In this document: positions 35,401 through 42,422 of the stretch, piece by piece
Numbering within the stretch: position 1 is the first letter of the stretch
Layout of the letters: the number at the start of each line of letters is the position of its first letter
Assembly: GCF_900102815.1 (NCBI RefSeq)
Contig: NZ_FNGF01000004.1
Coordinates: 248,001-312,000, forward strand
DNA length: 64,000 bases
Direction of reading: 5' to 3'
Source of the DNA: Glycomyces sambucus
GTDB taxonomy: Bacteria; Actinomycetota; Actinomycetes; Mycobacteriales; Micromonosporaceae
Notes under the pieces: model-generated
Seen by the model: only the letters and a program-made list of their open reading frames with translations
Databases searched by the model: none
Told to the model about the DNA's origin: nothing
Position numbers and translations under genes: made by a program

Positions 35401-36406
35401 CGGTGGCGGTCTCGCCTTCGGCGGCGGTCTCGGCGGTGGCGGTGTTGTCCACGACCGTCTGGCGGTCGATGTCGGACACGTTGTCGCGCTGGACGAGTTC
35501 GAGCCCGATCTCGGCGGTGCCCCCGGCGGGGAGCGGGTCGCCGCCGGAGTCGGTGAAGGTGAGGCGCACGCCGCGCACGTCGTCGGGGTCGACGCCGGCG
35601 GGCAGGACGGCCTCGGGCCCGGGCGTGCCCGCGACCCAGGCGCCGTCGACCCAGACCTCGACGAGGACCTGGTCGGCGCCGTCGGGGAAGACCACGTCGC
35701 CGAAGCCGGTGAAGGCGAGGTAGTCGAAGGGGTTCGGGCTGGCGGCGGGGTCGGTCGGGTCGGTGACGCGCAGGTAGTCGACGTCGCCGTTGGAGGCGTC
35801 GGCGGCGGTGATCGTGGCGGTGGTGGCGGTGCCGGGGCGCGCGACGGCCTGGTCCGGGTCGAAGGACTTGCCGGCGGTGACGTCGAGTTCGAGCGGGACC
35901 TGCGGGGTGACCTCGGCGGTGTCGTCGGCGTCGGGGGCGTTGTCGGCGGTCGCGGTCGCGGTGTTGGGGACCGGGATGCCGTCGGCGGAGTGCGGCAGGT
36001 CGGGGTCGACGCGGACCTGGATCTGGACGGTCGCGGTCGCTCCGGCGAGCAACCCCTGGGTGCCGTCGCCCCCGGCGTCGGTGAACGCCACCGTCACGGT
36101 CTGGCCGTCCACCGCCGGGCTGCCGGCGGCGCCGGTGACCAGGGGCGTGCCCACGACGGTGAACTCGGCGGGGATGACGTCGGTGAGCTCGGCGTTCGCG
36201 CACGTCGGCGTGAAGGAGGTGCAGCCGATGACGATCGAGTACGTGAACGTCTCGCCGGGCTGGACGGTCTCGGCGGAGGCGGTCTTGGTGACGGTCATCG
36301 ACCCGTCCTGCTGCGCCGCCGCGGGAGCCGCCGGTGCGAGCAGCACGACGAGCCCCGTCGCGAGGGCGAGGACCGCGGCCGCGGTTTTCCGTCCGAACGA
36401 GCGCAT
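29444..36406 (-). CDS. Giant surface protein with DUF11/DUF5979-like repeats and LAATG sorting signal
   Basis: 2320 residues from ATG 36406, with GGAGG upstream. A Sec signal peptide (FGRKTAAAVLALATGLVVLL, then APAAPAAA) leads a series of adhesin-like beta domains marked by repeats such as LDVTAGKSFDPDQ, GAGKSFDPDP and LTVTAGKSFDPAQ. A DUF11-type domain follows (VPYTLRVTNTGNRAIVDPVV). From about residue 1735 come five Cys-paired DUF5979-like repeats, each beginning like GSLRIVKEVTGDG and ending near EGLPTGSVCTATES. The C-terminus is LAATGTDLRYAAGAVLVLLA plus a GSRRRS tail, a sortase E-type LAxTG wall anchor. It is probably a cell-wall-bound aerial-surface or adhesion protein. No sortase gene is in the window. 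Confidence 0.9.
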   Translation of the reverse strand: MRSFGRKTAAAVLALATGLVVLLAPAAPAAAQQDGSMTVTKTASAETVQPGETFTYSIVIGCTSFTPTCANAELTDVIPAEFTVVGTPLVTGAAGSPAVDGQTVTVAFTDAGGDGTQGLLAGATATVQIQVRVDPDLPHSADGIPVPNTATATADNAPDADDTAEVTPQVPLELDVTAGKSFDPDQAVARPGTATTATITAADASNGDVDYLRVTDPTDPAASPNPFDYLAFTGFGDVVFPDGADQVLVEVWVDGAWVAGTPGPEAVLPAGVDPDDVRGVRLTFTDSGGDPLPAGGTAEIGLELVQRDNVSDIDRQTVVDNTATAETAAEGETATGDASADYTLIPLDVTAGAGKSFDPDPVAAGDPSTVTLTGTNAGTPVDTMTITEPDPSTANPFENGLTFTGFTDGVVWPSGATAASITYTYDDGTTETFTTTEADTLPAPSGGKTVTGFTAVFTGDIVSGAQATLPFTVDTDPDQAEEELVHDNQVLVEVAEGDDTGSATASDSLTTLAARLAVDIGKRISPAEINSVPGEKVVVQLPAQIEPFPASTTDATHLVVQDPSAVPPDPDPDPFWNSFNATAITQTAIPAGATLTVSYWNGTEWVVLPGAEDLQGAAVVNIPIPADLQDQIQGLKFDYYDPDGFAPGTSVSPNFQAALRDQKRDGSGPAAGSDESVTDCASSSASNGDVAADSGDACASVDLNPVTPGEGDLIDKTFLEPTPGAGKTVTARSGDEIDAELHWSTGGYSGLDQVVIADVASPEATAVGDSFFNAFDLVAIDAISAADDPWLTYDAVDRVELWNGTAWVRAAGDPCPDACDGAFPGYTLTADEQASTLSVRLVFVESPTRADRIGTDPTLPQVGDGVSRSTGNDRALRLTFRVRDEVRDPQADPDPVLGSREYNVPGSPGLVHDTASATGSTGGTQVVRDEDGDDVLIIDVPLNVGVTKDWAGGPLGIPPTGTDAAAYPSGRVTITAVNRTAAMVDSLTVADPVTGDPFDVFDLKQIVSVTVPEGTATTTVTLTLADGSAQAYTVDEALALTEAELADAVGIAVSHDGRIAAGATAGLVLDLRLRATHRDGGAPVTTADSPVANDVQAKVADLGGTDEDQPTATDDDTIALTGIDLTVTAGKSFDPAQIVEPSDGPTTMTVTGRPGGTTRANLMTLTDDEPLLWNQYDFTGFGAFAFAAPIDRVQVDAFTGGTFTDTGSGVAVTGGAWTNGRPATALALPDGVAAGDVQGLRFTFTRADGKIWENPADPLQAVKVQLLRRDDLRTGGPVQTDLAGNDPAPGETAAGTATNNLDVLAQGAVIVNGAPVTATDTAQAAILYRHATNAVEVVKLADGAVDGGVKAPSATVPYTLRVTNTGNRAIVDPVVTDALPTDATGAQLVWDPEAHPGGDGAFTYALAGAAPEPPSGTALPTDPADVTTDITGDVERIVFTFPPGSVLEVGQTYTITVQLTVRPGVAAGSVVANTVGVTGDRPWDDCTGTLDPATGECRATASVTVSSAASIRAVKSVMAEDDELGELSTDAGTDPADCTPDAAGFHKSPCVPILKPGGDHWWRFEGTNTGNLPLNHVVGFDELPQPGDTGAINLNQRGSQWRPLFEGTARLTTPVPAGTVLRLSWTDEIVRCTRTVNCPDQSWTLFPQHGGPAFTDEILDSIVALRYEAFFPEDNLFDPLEKIGFEFRMTAPAASETPGRDTIAWNSASVGGTATGGGQSVELPLTEGERVGVALATGHLSLTKEVTGDGAAYAPETFTLHLKCRSAVGTRVEADVDLGTDAVQTLTAGETITVTDLPYGAECTVTEDGANGASSFTATTVAVTRDDEDPLLITAVNTYDLAGLVVRKDVQSNAVDQDGNPVTYGPFTVEVSCTFLGEPVYADGYGPDDPMTAELADGGAVEFTGLPAGAQCTVTETDEKGADVAITVDEGGNTTTTNGTSAVIDLAAGADGAAVNIATMSNTFGTGSLRLLKKVFGSGTGPVTPGPFTIEVTCTLDDESGERTVYDGAIVLGGTQPLEATVPNLPEGAVCGAEETATGGATFTGVLPRSVVIGSDTTATMYAVNVLSSGSLRIVKEVTGDGADLYGAGPFTVTLDCVFDTGLETMPVAVPGGPDREFGPDEPAVYEGLPTGSVCTATESQTGGASEVTVSADSATIPFRDEAELTVTNRFDTGGLTVRKRLGGEGAGVHGGDEFTFALACTRNVDGEWVAVDIPGGAERTVTGDGTASYTDLPAGARCVLAEPGDGGADRTGFTVNGADGRELTVAACEEDACDAAVVLNTWNGPTLAATGTDLRYAAGAVLVLLAGGAVMLLGSRRRS

Positions 36407-36602
36407 GGGACCTCCGGTAGACCGGCCGATGTGCACACCGACAGGAGCGCACAGACCTCGGGACACTAACACTCTGCGTAGTCGCATAAGGACGTATCGT
36501 GCTTCGGGCTCGCCGCGCCCGCCCGCTGGCGGGCCGGGGCTAGGCTGGGCCGTCTCGCCCCTGAGCAGCCGGGGCGCGGGAACCGACCTGAAAGGACCCG
36601 CC

Positions 36603-37208
36603 GTGGACCGCGACCCCGACATCGCACTGGTGGCGCTGGCCGTCATCCTCGTGGCGGGGGCGATCGCCGCCGTCGTCGGCGGACTCCGCAGCGACCGGAG
36701 GCGGTCGCGGATCGCCGGATCGACCGGCGCCTTCAGCGCCGCGCAGGTGCGCGGCGGGGAGTGGTCGCTCGTGCTCGACCGCACCGGGGACCGGCAGATC
36801 CAGGTCATCAAGGAGATCCGCACGATCACCGGCCTCGGGCTCGCCGAGGCGAAGCGGCTCACCGACCGGGCGCCGTCGATCGTGCTCGACCGGGTCGACC
36901 ACGCCTCGGCCAGCGCGGCCTACCAGGTGCTGGCGACCGCGGGCGCCACCGTGCGGATCACCGAGGTCGGCCCGCCCGAGCCGCCGGCGCCGGGCCTGTG
37001 CACGGTGGTCCTGCACGACGCCGGGCCGAAGAAGATCCAGGTGATCAAGGAGATCCGGATGCTCACGGGCCTCGGGCTCGCGGAGGCGAAGCAGCTGACC
37101 GACCGGGTGCCCTCGACCGTGCTCGCCGATGTGGACTCCGAGACGGGGGCCGCAGCGCAGGCCAGGCTCACCGCCGCGGGTGCGACGGTGCGGGTCACCG
37201 GGTCCTAG
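36603..37208 (+). CDS. Membrane-anchored protein with two tandem bL12 C-terminal domains
   Basis: 201 residues from GTG 36603; AAAGGA precedes it. One N-terminal helix (ALVALAVILVAGAIAAVVGG), then two consecutive domains, IQVIKEIRTITGLGLAEAKR (about 65-125) and IQVIKEIRMLTGLGLAEAKQ (about 140-200). Both match the factor-binding C-terminal domain of ribosomal protein bL12 (VIKxVRxxTGLGLxEAK, ending in GAxVxxT/R). The bL12 N-terminal dimerisation domain is missing, so it is not a ribosomal stalk protein. A possible -10 box TAGGCT is at 36541-36546. The function is unknown; the domain suggests contact with translation GTPases at the membrane. Confidence 0.85.
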   Translation: MDRDPDIALVALAVILVAGAIAAVVGGLRSDRRRSRIAGSTGAFSAAQVRGGEWSLVLDRTGDRQIQVIKEIRTITGLGLAEAKRLTDRAPSIVLDRVDHASASAAYQVLATAGATVRITEVGPPEPPAPGLCTVVLHDAGPKKIQVIKEIRMLTGLGLAEAKQLTDRVPSTVLADVDSETGAAAQARLTAAGATVRVTGS

Positions 37209-37233
37209 GCGCCGCTGATGGTCGCTGCCCGGG

Positions 37234-37686
37234 TCACCGGGGGCCGGTCGGCGCCGTCGCGGTCCTGACGACCACGACCGGGCAGGGCCCGTTCGCGACG
37301 CAGTGCTGGCTCACCGAGCCCAGCAGCATGCCTTTGAACCCGCCGCGGCCGCGGCCTCCCAGAACCAGGAGGGCGGCGCCTTCGGCGGCCTCGGTGAGGA
37401 CGCGCGCCGGGTGGCCCATGACCGTGGTGCGCTCGACCTGAACCTGACCGTCCTCGGCTGCGGCCGCGCGGACGGTCTGCTCGGCGACCTGCTTCGCGGC
37501 GGCGTCGAACTCGGCCTCGTCGGGCATGATCATCATGCCCGCGCCGTAGGCCATCGGCACCTCCCAGGCGGTGACCACCTGGACCGTCGCGCCGGTGAGC
37601 GCCGCCTGGCGCACCGCCCAGCGGACGGCCTCCACCGACTCCTCCGACCCGTCGGCTCCGACGACGATCCGTTCCTGCTGCTCCAT
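37234..37686 (-). CDS. Universal stress protein, UspA family
   Basis: 150 residues from ATG 37686 (GGGAG upstream). Single Usp domain: ERIVVGADGSEESVEAVRWA at the N-terminus and the ATP-binding glycine motif G-x2-G-x9-G(S) in LGGRGRGGFKGMLLGSVSQH, so it is an ATP-binding Usp. It is divergent from the general stress protein at 37859, suggesting a shared stress promoter region (37687-37858), where I see a GGGTAA hexamer at 37819 but no well-spaced SigB -35 box. Confidence 0.93.
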   Translation of the reverse strand: MEQQERIVVGADGSEESVEAVRWAVRQAALTGATVQVVTAWEVPMAYGAGMMIMPDEAEFDAAAKQVAEQTVRAAAAEDGQVQVERTTVMGHPARVLTEAAEGAALLVLGGRGRGGFKGMLLGSVSQHCVANGPCPVVVVRTATAPTGPR

Positions 37687-37858
37687 CACCGCTCCCCCCG
37701 CGACCACTTCGCGTACCCGCCACGCTACCGAAGGTCGCGGCGGTATCGGTCCGGTCGGGGCGATCGCCAGTACAGAGGGGTGAGGGTTTCCCGCGCCGTC
37801 CCCAGGGGAAGCCCGAACGGGTAACGACCACAAGCGACCTCAAGAAGGACGGTGCGCG

Positions 37859-38650
37859 ATGAGCCGACGCGACGGGCAGACGACCGCCGGATTCTCCGGC
37901 GGCGGGCAGGTGCTGGTGGGTTCCTACCGGGACTACGCCGACGCCGAGCGGGCGGTGGACCACCTCTCGGACAACCGCTTCCCGGTGGAGCGCACGGCGA
38001 TCGTGGGCCGGGGGCTCACGAGCGTGGAGCGGGTCACCGGGCGGCTCACGACGGGCCGGGCCGCGGGTCAGAGCGCGATCTCGGGCGCGGTGCTCGGTGC
38101 GCTCTTCGGCTGGCTGTTCGGGCTGTTCAACTGGGTGGACCCGCTCATCGCGGGGCTGCTCCTGGCCCTGTACGGCGCGCTTATCGGCGCGGTGGCGGGT
38201 GCGCTGATCGGCATGGCGGCCCATGCGCTCACGGGCGGGCGGCGCGACTTCTCGTCGGTTGGCGAGCTGCGGGCCGACAGCTACGACCTGCTGGTGGACG
38301 CGGCCCACGCCATCGAGGCGGGGCGCCTGCTCGACGCCGAGGGCGGGCCCGGTCGCGGGGGCGATCCGGTGAGCACGACCGATGACGCCGCCGATGAGAC
38401 CGCCGATGCGGCCGTGGACGAGAAGCGCGACATCGCCGACGAGGCGGACCGCCGCGGCATCGACGACGACACCGCCGTGAACGAGGACCGGCGCGACAAG
38501 CGCAGCCGGGTCGACCACGACGAGGAAGTGAACGCGGTCGTGCAGGAGAGCCGCCGCGACCGGCGCCGCCGGGCCCACCGCGAGGCGGAGGACCAGGCGG
38601 AGGCCGAGGCCGCCGCCGAGGACCGCGCCGAACGCCGACGCATCGTGTAG
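37859..38650 (+). CDS. General stress protein (YflT/17M-like) with glycine-zipper and charged tail
   Basis: 263 residues. The N-terminal 17M-like domain is VLVGSYRDYADAERAVDHLS. A glycine-zipper hydrophobic segment follows (GAVLGALFGWLFGLF and GALIGAVAGALIGMAAHALT, about 75-125). The last 90 residues are almost entirely charged (RRDRRRRAHREAEDQAEAEA) and probably form a disordered or coiled extension. Actinobacterial proteins of this type are stress-induced; their biochemical role is unclear. It is divergent from uspA and followed by a hairpin terminator. Confidence 0.82.
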   Translation: MSRRDGQTTAGFSGGGQVLVGSYRDYADAERAVDHLSDNRFPVERTAIVGRGLTSVERVTGRLTTGRAAGQSAISGAVLGALFGWLFGLFNWVDPLIAGLLLALYGALIGAVAGALIGMAAHALTGGRRDFSSVGELRADSYDLLVDAAHAIEAGRLLDAEGGPGRGGDPVSTTDDAADETADAAVDEKRDIADEADRRGIDDDTAVNEDRRDKRSRVDHDEEVNAVVQESRRDRRRRAHREAEDQAEAEAAAEDRAERRRIV

Positions 38651-38702
38651 CGGTCGTATCGGCCGGCAAACGCGACTCGGCAGCGGTCGCGGCCTTGAGA
38701 CC

Positions 38703-38730
38703 AGGGCGGGAGCCCGGGGGTTCCCGCCCT
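38703..38730. terminator. Hairpin terminator between convergent genes
   Basis: Perfect 9-bp stem AGGGCGGGA (38703-38711) with TCCCGCCCT (38722-38730), ten-base loop, followed by CTC. It separates the stress protein (stop 38650) from the MFS gene (stop 38801). A GGGCCCT-rich direct-repeat patch follows to 38806. Confidence 0.65.
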
Positions 38731-38800
38731 CTCGCGTGCCATCAGCGGCCGGGCCCTGCACCTTTGGGCCCTGGGCCGCTGGGCCCTACACGGATTGGCC

Positions 38801-40027
38801 CTACACGGTTGGAAAGTGCCGCCGGGCCGCGAACAGGATCGTCCATTGCAGGGCCATGCCCGCGGCGCCGACCCACATGGCCGTCCCGGGCGAGGCGAGT
38901 TCGCCCACCGCGGCCGCCGCGGCGGCGCCGATCGCGACCGCGCCCATGAGGAGGAAGCGGAACACCGAGTTCATGCGGCCCAGGAGCGCGTCGGGCGTGA
39001 CCTGCTGGCGGAGGCTGATGCCGACCACGTTGGCCACGCCGATCACCGAACCGGTGAACGCCCACGCCGCGGCCGCCACCCATGCGCCCCAGCCGGGTCC
39101 GACCAGCGGCAGGCACAGCGCGGCGGGTGCGGCCAGGGCCCCGACCGCCCAGAGCGCGCGCCCGGCGCCGAGGCGCGAGCGCAGCCGCCGGGCGGCGGTC
39201 GCGCCTGCGAAGACCCCGACCGCGCCCGCGGCGAGCAGCAGGCCGAGGCCGTACGCGGGCAGGCCGGCGCCGACCCACACGAGCGGGAGCATGACGAGGA
39301 ACATCTGGATCGAGCAGTTGTTCACGGCCCCTGCGAAGGCGAGGGCGCGCAGGGCCGGGTCGCGCATGACGTGGCCGACCCCTTCGGCGATCTCGCGGAC
39401 GAGGGGGCGCCGGGGCGCGGCCGGGGCCGCGGGGGTGCGCACGCGGGCGACGAACACGGCCGACCAGACGTACCCGGCGGCGTCGGCGAGGATCGCCAGC
39501 GGCGCCCCGATGAGCGAGACCAGGAACCCGGCGGCCCCGTTGCCGCCGATGCCGAGTCCCGAGTCGAGGGCCACGAGGCGGGCGTTCGCGCCGGTCAGGT
39601 GCGCGCGGTCGACCACGGCGGGCAGGACGGACTGGTGGGCGATGTCGAACGCGGTGGTGCCGACCCCCGCGAGGAACACCACGGCGTAGAGCTGCCAGAT
39701 GGTGAGCGCGTCGAACCACCAGGCGGCGGGCACGCTGAGGAGGAGCGCGGCGCGGGCCAGGTCGGCGGCGACCATGAGGCGGCGCTTGTCGGCGCGGTCG
39801 ATCCAGGCCCCGGCCGGGAGTCCGAACAGGAGCGCCGCGGCCGTGGCGAGGGCCGCGAGCGTGCCGACCTCGCCCGCGCTCGCGCCCAGCGCCTCGATCG
39901 CCAGGAGCGGCACGGCCAGGTAGGACAGGTAGGTGCCGAGCTTCGCGGCGACGGCGGCGGTGAACAGGTGGCGGAAGTCCCGGTTGTCGCTCAGGCGGTC
40001 CGAGGCGGGGGCGGTCGTGGCGGTCAC
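38801..40027 (-). CDS. MFS transporter (enterobactin exporter/macrolide efflux-like)
   Basis: 408 residues from GTG 40027, about 12 membrane helices. DNRDFRHLFTAAVAAKLGTY is the typical opening, and the loop motif between helices 2 and 3 is LPAGAWIDRADKRRLMVAAD (the G-x3-D-R-x2-R/K-R signature). It belongs to the MFS_3/EntS-like drug exporters. It is divergent from an ArsR-type gene with a GGATTC/GAATCC inverted repeat between, so it is probably regulated by it. Efflux substrate unknown. Confidence 0.92.
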   Translation of the reverse strand: MTATTAPASDRLSDNRDFRHLFTAAVAAKLGTYLSYLAVPLLAIEALGASAGEVGTLAALATAAALLFGLPAGAWIDRADKRRLMVAADLARAALLLSVPAAWWFDALTIWQLYAVVFLAGVGTTAFDIAHQSVLPAVVDRAHLTGANARLVALDSGLGIGGNGAAGFLVSLIGAPLAILADAAGYVWSAVFVARVRTPAAPAAPRRPLVREIAEGVGHVMRDPALRALAFAGAVNNCSIQMFLVMLPLVWVGAGLPAYGLGLLLAAGAVGVFAGATAARRLRSRLGAGRALWAVGALAAPAALCLPLVGPGWGAWVAAAAWAFTGSVIGVANVVGISLRQQVTPDALLGRMNSVFRFLLMGAVAIGAAAAAAVGELASPGTAMWVGAAGMALQWTILFAARRHFPTV

Positions 40028-40063
40028 CGGCCGAGCGTCGCTCCGCGCGGGCGGCGCGGCAAT

Positions 40064-40096
40064 GGATTCCGCTGTGGCTGAATCCGCGGCTAGATT
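40064..40096. promoter_or_regulatory. Operator-like inverted repeat and -10 box between MFS and ArsR genes
   Basis: GGATTC (40064-40069) and GAATCC (40080-40085) form a perfect inverted repeat with a ten-base spacer. TAGATT (40091-40096) is a TANNNT -10 box six bases before GTG 40103, indicating a leaderless ArsR mRNA. ArsR-type regulators bind such repeats. Confidence 0.6.
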
Positions 40097-40102
40097 CGAG
40101 GG

Positions 40103-41068
40103 GTGATCGAGCTGCACTTGTCCGTCGCCGACCTCGCGAGCACGCGGTTCGCGCTCTCGCCGCTGTGGGAGGTGACCGCGAGCGTCCGCGTCCTGCGCGC
40201 CCCTGACGAGCACGCCCTGCACCGGCGCTGGGTCGGCGCGGTCCGGGACCGGTTGCGGCGCATCGACCTGCGGCTGCTGCGCGACCTCGTCCCGGCGTCG
40301 GGCGGCCTCCCGGCGTTCCTCGCCCCGCCGCCGTCGACCTCGACGCCCGACATCGCCACCGAGCTCGCCGCGATGCGCTCGCTCGGCTACGAGCGGATCC
40401 GCTCCGGGCTCGACATGCTCGCGACCACGCCCGCGATCGAGCGGTTCCGCGAGGACCCCGACGCCGGGCTCGCACGCCTGGCCGCGGTGGTCGAGGCGTA
40501 CTGGGAGGCCGCGCTCGCGCCCTGGTGGCCGCGCATCCGGACCCTGTGCGAGCACGACCTGCGGTACCGGGCGGCGCTGCTCGCCGAGGGCGGCGCGCGG
40601 CGCCTGTTCGCCGACCTCTCCCCGCACCTGGCCTGGGACGGGGCCGGGACGCTCCGCATCGACACCCCGGGCTGGACGATCGACCAGGCCCTCGGCGGGC
40701 GCGGACTCCTGCTGGTGCCCACCGTGTTCGGCGGCGACCGCGTCCACTCGGTGGTCGCCGAGCCGTGGCAGCCGACGATCCGCTACCGCCCGCGCGGCCT
40801 CGGGATGCTCTGGCGGGCCGAGACGCCGCGGGCCGCGGCGGGGCTGGCGGGCGTCCTGGGCGCGACCAGGGCCTCCCTGCTCGCGGCGCTCGGCGAGCCC
40901 GCCGACACCGGCGACCTCGCCGACCGCTGCGGGATCAGCCCCGGCGGGGCCTCGCAGCAGCTCCAGCTCCTGCTGAAGGCGGGCCTGGTGACGCGCCACC
41001 GGGCGGGGCGGCGCGTCCTCTACGCCCGCACGGTCACCGCGGAGGCGCTGCTGGAGGCGGCGCGGTGA
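40103..41068 (+). CDS. ArsR-type winged-helix regulator (DUF5937-like N-terminal region)
   Basis: 321 residues. The DNA-binding winged helix is at the C-terminus (LAALGEPADTGDLADRCGIS, then PGGASQQLQLLLKAGLVTRH), with a long N-terminal effector domain starting IELHLSVADLASTRFALSPL. This is the arrangement of large actinobacterial ArsR-like regulators next to drug exporters. The classical metal-binding ELCVCDL motif is absent, so a drug-like ligand is more probable. The 3' end overlaps the convergent SMR gene by 35 bp. Confidence 0.88.
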   Translation: MIELHLSVADLASTRFALSPLWEVTASVRVLRAPDEHALHRRWVGAVRDRLRRIDLRLLRDLVPASGGLPAFLAPPPSTSTPDIATELAAMRSLGYERIRSGLDMLATTPAIERFREDPDAGLARLAAVVEAYWEAALAPWWPRIRTLCEHDLRYRAALLAEGGARRLFADLSPHLAWDGAGTLRIDTPGWTIDQALGGRGLLLVPTVFGGDRVHSVVAEPWQPTIRYRPRGLGMLWRAETPRAAAGLAGVLGATRASLLAALGEPADTGDLADRCGISPGGASQQLQLLLKAGLVTRHRAGRRVLYARTVTAEALLEAAR

Positions 41069-41396
41069 CCTCGCGCGGCTCGTGGGCGACGAGCTTGAGG
41101 CCGATGACGGCGGCGATGATCCCGGACAGGAACACGACCTTCCCGGCCGAGACGTCCTCGGCGCCCGTGGCCATCGCGTAGGCGACGGTCAGGGCCGCGC
41201 CCACACCCACCCAGACGGCGTAGGCCGTCCCGAGCGGGAGGTGCCGGACGGCCCACCCGAGGCCGATCATGCTGGCCGCCAGGGCGACGAGGAAGACCGC
41301 GGCGGGCCCGGGCGCGGACAGGCCTGCGGACTTCCCCAGGGCGGTGGCCCATACCGCCTCCAGGACGGCGCTGGCGAGCAGGACGATCCACGGCAT
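41034..41396 (-). CDS. Small multidrug resistance (SMR) transporter subunit
   Basis: 120 residues, four membrane helices. Helix 1 carries the essential Glu in MPWIVLLASAVLEAVWATAL; GTAYAVWVGVGAALTVAYA is the SMR signature of helix 3. It begins one base after the stop of a second SMR gene, so the two probably form a heterodimeric exporter of the EbrAB/YkkCD kind. A 15-residue polar tail (EPREVTAPPPAAPPR) overlaps the convergent ArsR gene. Confidence 0.92.
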   Translation of the reverse strand: MPWIVLLASAVLEAVWATALGKSAGLSAPGPAAVFLVALAASMIGLGWAVRHLPLGTAYAVWVGVGAALTVAYAMATGAEDVSAGKVVFLSGIIAAVIGLKLVAHEPREVTAPPPAAPPR

Positions 41397-41397
41397 G

Positions 41398-41712
41398 TCA
41401 GCTCACCGTCTTGAGGCCCACCACGGAGCCGATGAGGAGGAGCAGCAGGAGCGAGCGCGCGAGCGTGAACCGCTCCTGGCCGGTGGCGAAGCCCCACACG
41501 AGGGTGAGCGAGGCGCCGACGCCGACCCAGACCGCGTACGCGGTCCCGGCGGGCAGCGAGAGCATCGCCCAGGCGAGCCCGGCCATGCTCAACACGAGCG
41601 CGATGAAGAAGAGGACGGTGGGCTTCGGCTTCTTGAAGCCCTGGGAGGCGGCGAGGGCGGCGGCCCAGACGGCCTCCATCGTCCCCGCGGCGATCAGAAC
41701 GGCCCATGCCAT
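41398..41712 (-). CDS. Small multidrug resistance (SMR) transporter subunit
   Basis: 104 residues from ATG 41712, with GAGG eight bases upstream; the frame is open further but homology starts here. Four helices, Glu in MAWAVLIAAGTMEAVWAAAL, signature GTAYAVWVGVGASLTLVWG. First gene of the SMR pair. A promoter (TTGCCT 41826-41821, 16 bp, TAGCAT 41804-41799 on the minus strand) and a MarR-type site at 41832-41841 lie upstream, so it is probably induced through the divergent MarR regulator. Confidence 0.92.
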   Translation of the reverse strand: MAWAVLIAAGTMEAVWAAALAASQGFKKPKPTVLFFIALVLSMAGLAWAMLSLPAGTAYAVWVGVGASLTLVWGFATGQERFTLARSLLLLLLIGSVVGLKTVS

Positions 41713-41798
41713 GGCGACAGCCTCGTTTCGCGGCCGTCTTGTCGTGGTGCGGGTACAGCTCCCTCGTCCGCGGACCCGATCGCCGGGTCCCGCCTCCG

Positions 41799-41826
41799 AT
41801 GCTAGCCGGGTCCGGGCGAAAGGCAA
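41799..41826 (-). promoter_or_regulatory. Promoter of the SMR pair
   Basis: Minus strand -35 TTGCCT (41826-41821) and -10 TAGCAT (41804-41799) with a 16-bp spacer. The leader to ATG 41712 would be about 80 bases. The AGACGCGTCA site at 41832-41841 abuts the -35 box. Confidence 0.5.
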
Positions 41827-41831
41827 GGGGC

Positions 41832-41898
41832 AGACGCGTCACACCGCCCGGACCGGTTGACGCGTCATCCGCCGGGCGCTACGGTAGTTGACACGTCA
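41832..41898. promoter_or_regulatory. Three MarR-type operator sites and the marR promoter
   Basis: AGACGCGTCA (41832-41841), TGACGCGTCA (41858-41867, perfect palindrome) and TGACACGTCA (41889-41898). The plus-strand promoter is TTGACG (41857-41862), 17 bp, TACGGT (41880-41885). The second site overlaps the -35 box and the third covers the start point, as expected for an autorepressor. Confidence 0.72.
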
Positions 41899-41938
41899 TT
41901 CATCACGGTGCGGCCGGCGCCGCCGACAGGAGGCCCCC

Positions 41939-42421
41939 ATGGCACAGCGGCAGGGCGGGACCGCGCTCACCCGCACGGAGCTCGACAGCTGGCGCGTGTT
42001 CGTCGAGACCACCGACGAGCTGCGCGCGACGCTCGCCGGGCGGCTCCAGGCCGACAGCGGGATCTCGGCCGGGGACTACCGGGTGCTGCTGGAACTGAGC
42101 GAGGCTCCCGACCGGCGGATGCGGTCCTCGCACCTCGCGGACGCGATCGGCTGGGAGCGCAGCCGCCTCTCGCACCACCTGGGGCGCATGGAGAAGCGCG
42201 GGCTCATCCGGCGCGAGGCCGCCGCGGGCGACAACCGCGGCGCCCAGGCCGTGCTCACCGACGAGGGCCGCACCGCCCTGCGCCGGTCGAGCGTGCCGCA
42301 CTTCCACGCCATCCGGGAGCTGTTCCTCGACGCGCTCACCCCGGCGCAGCTCGCCGCCGCGCGGGACGTGGCCGAGACGCTGCGCGGCCACCTCGACGCG
42401 CTCAAGGCGGACGGGTCGTAG
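41939..42421 (+). CDS. MarR family transcriptional regulator
   Basis: 160 residues from ATG 41939 with AGGAGG at 41928-41933; the longer frame from GTG 41888 starts inside the operator. The winged helix is YRVLLELSEAPDRRMRSSHL followed by IGWERSRLSHHLGRMEKRGL and a wing with REAAAGDNRGAQAVLT. TGACRYGTCA-like sites recur before this gene, the SMR pair, the pirin gene and the luciferase-like operon, so it probably controls all four units. No sensing Cys stands out. It is convergent with the pirin reading frame, one base between stops. Confidence 0.92.
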   Translation: MAQRQGGTALTRTELDSWRVFVETTDELRATLAGRLQADSGISAGDYRVLLELSEAPDRRMRSSHLADAIGWERSRLSHHLGRMEKRGLIRREAAAGDNRGAQAVLTDEGRTALRRSSVPHFHAIRELFLDALTPAQLAAARDVAETLRGHLDALKADGS

Positions 42422-42422
42422 C

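Noticed and set aside
29837-36469. A 6.6-kb open frame on the plus strand opposite the giant surface protein
   Set aside because: High-GC DNA with strong third-position bias leaves the opposite strand open. The predicted protein is Gly/Asp/Val/Arg-rich without motifs, while the minus-strand product has a signal peptide, repeats and a sorting signal.
37786-37824. GGTTT ... GGGTAA as a SigB-type stress promoter before the general stress protein
   Set aside because: The two elements are about 29 bp apart, far beyond the 14-16 bp such promoters need.
38751-38806. Repeated GGGCCCT-CAC units at the end of the MFS gene
   Set aside because: Short, irregular and GC-trivial; no mobile element or operator meaning could be supported.
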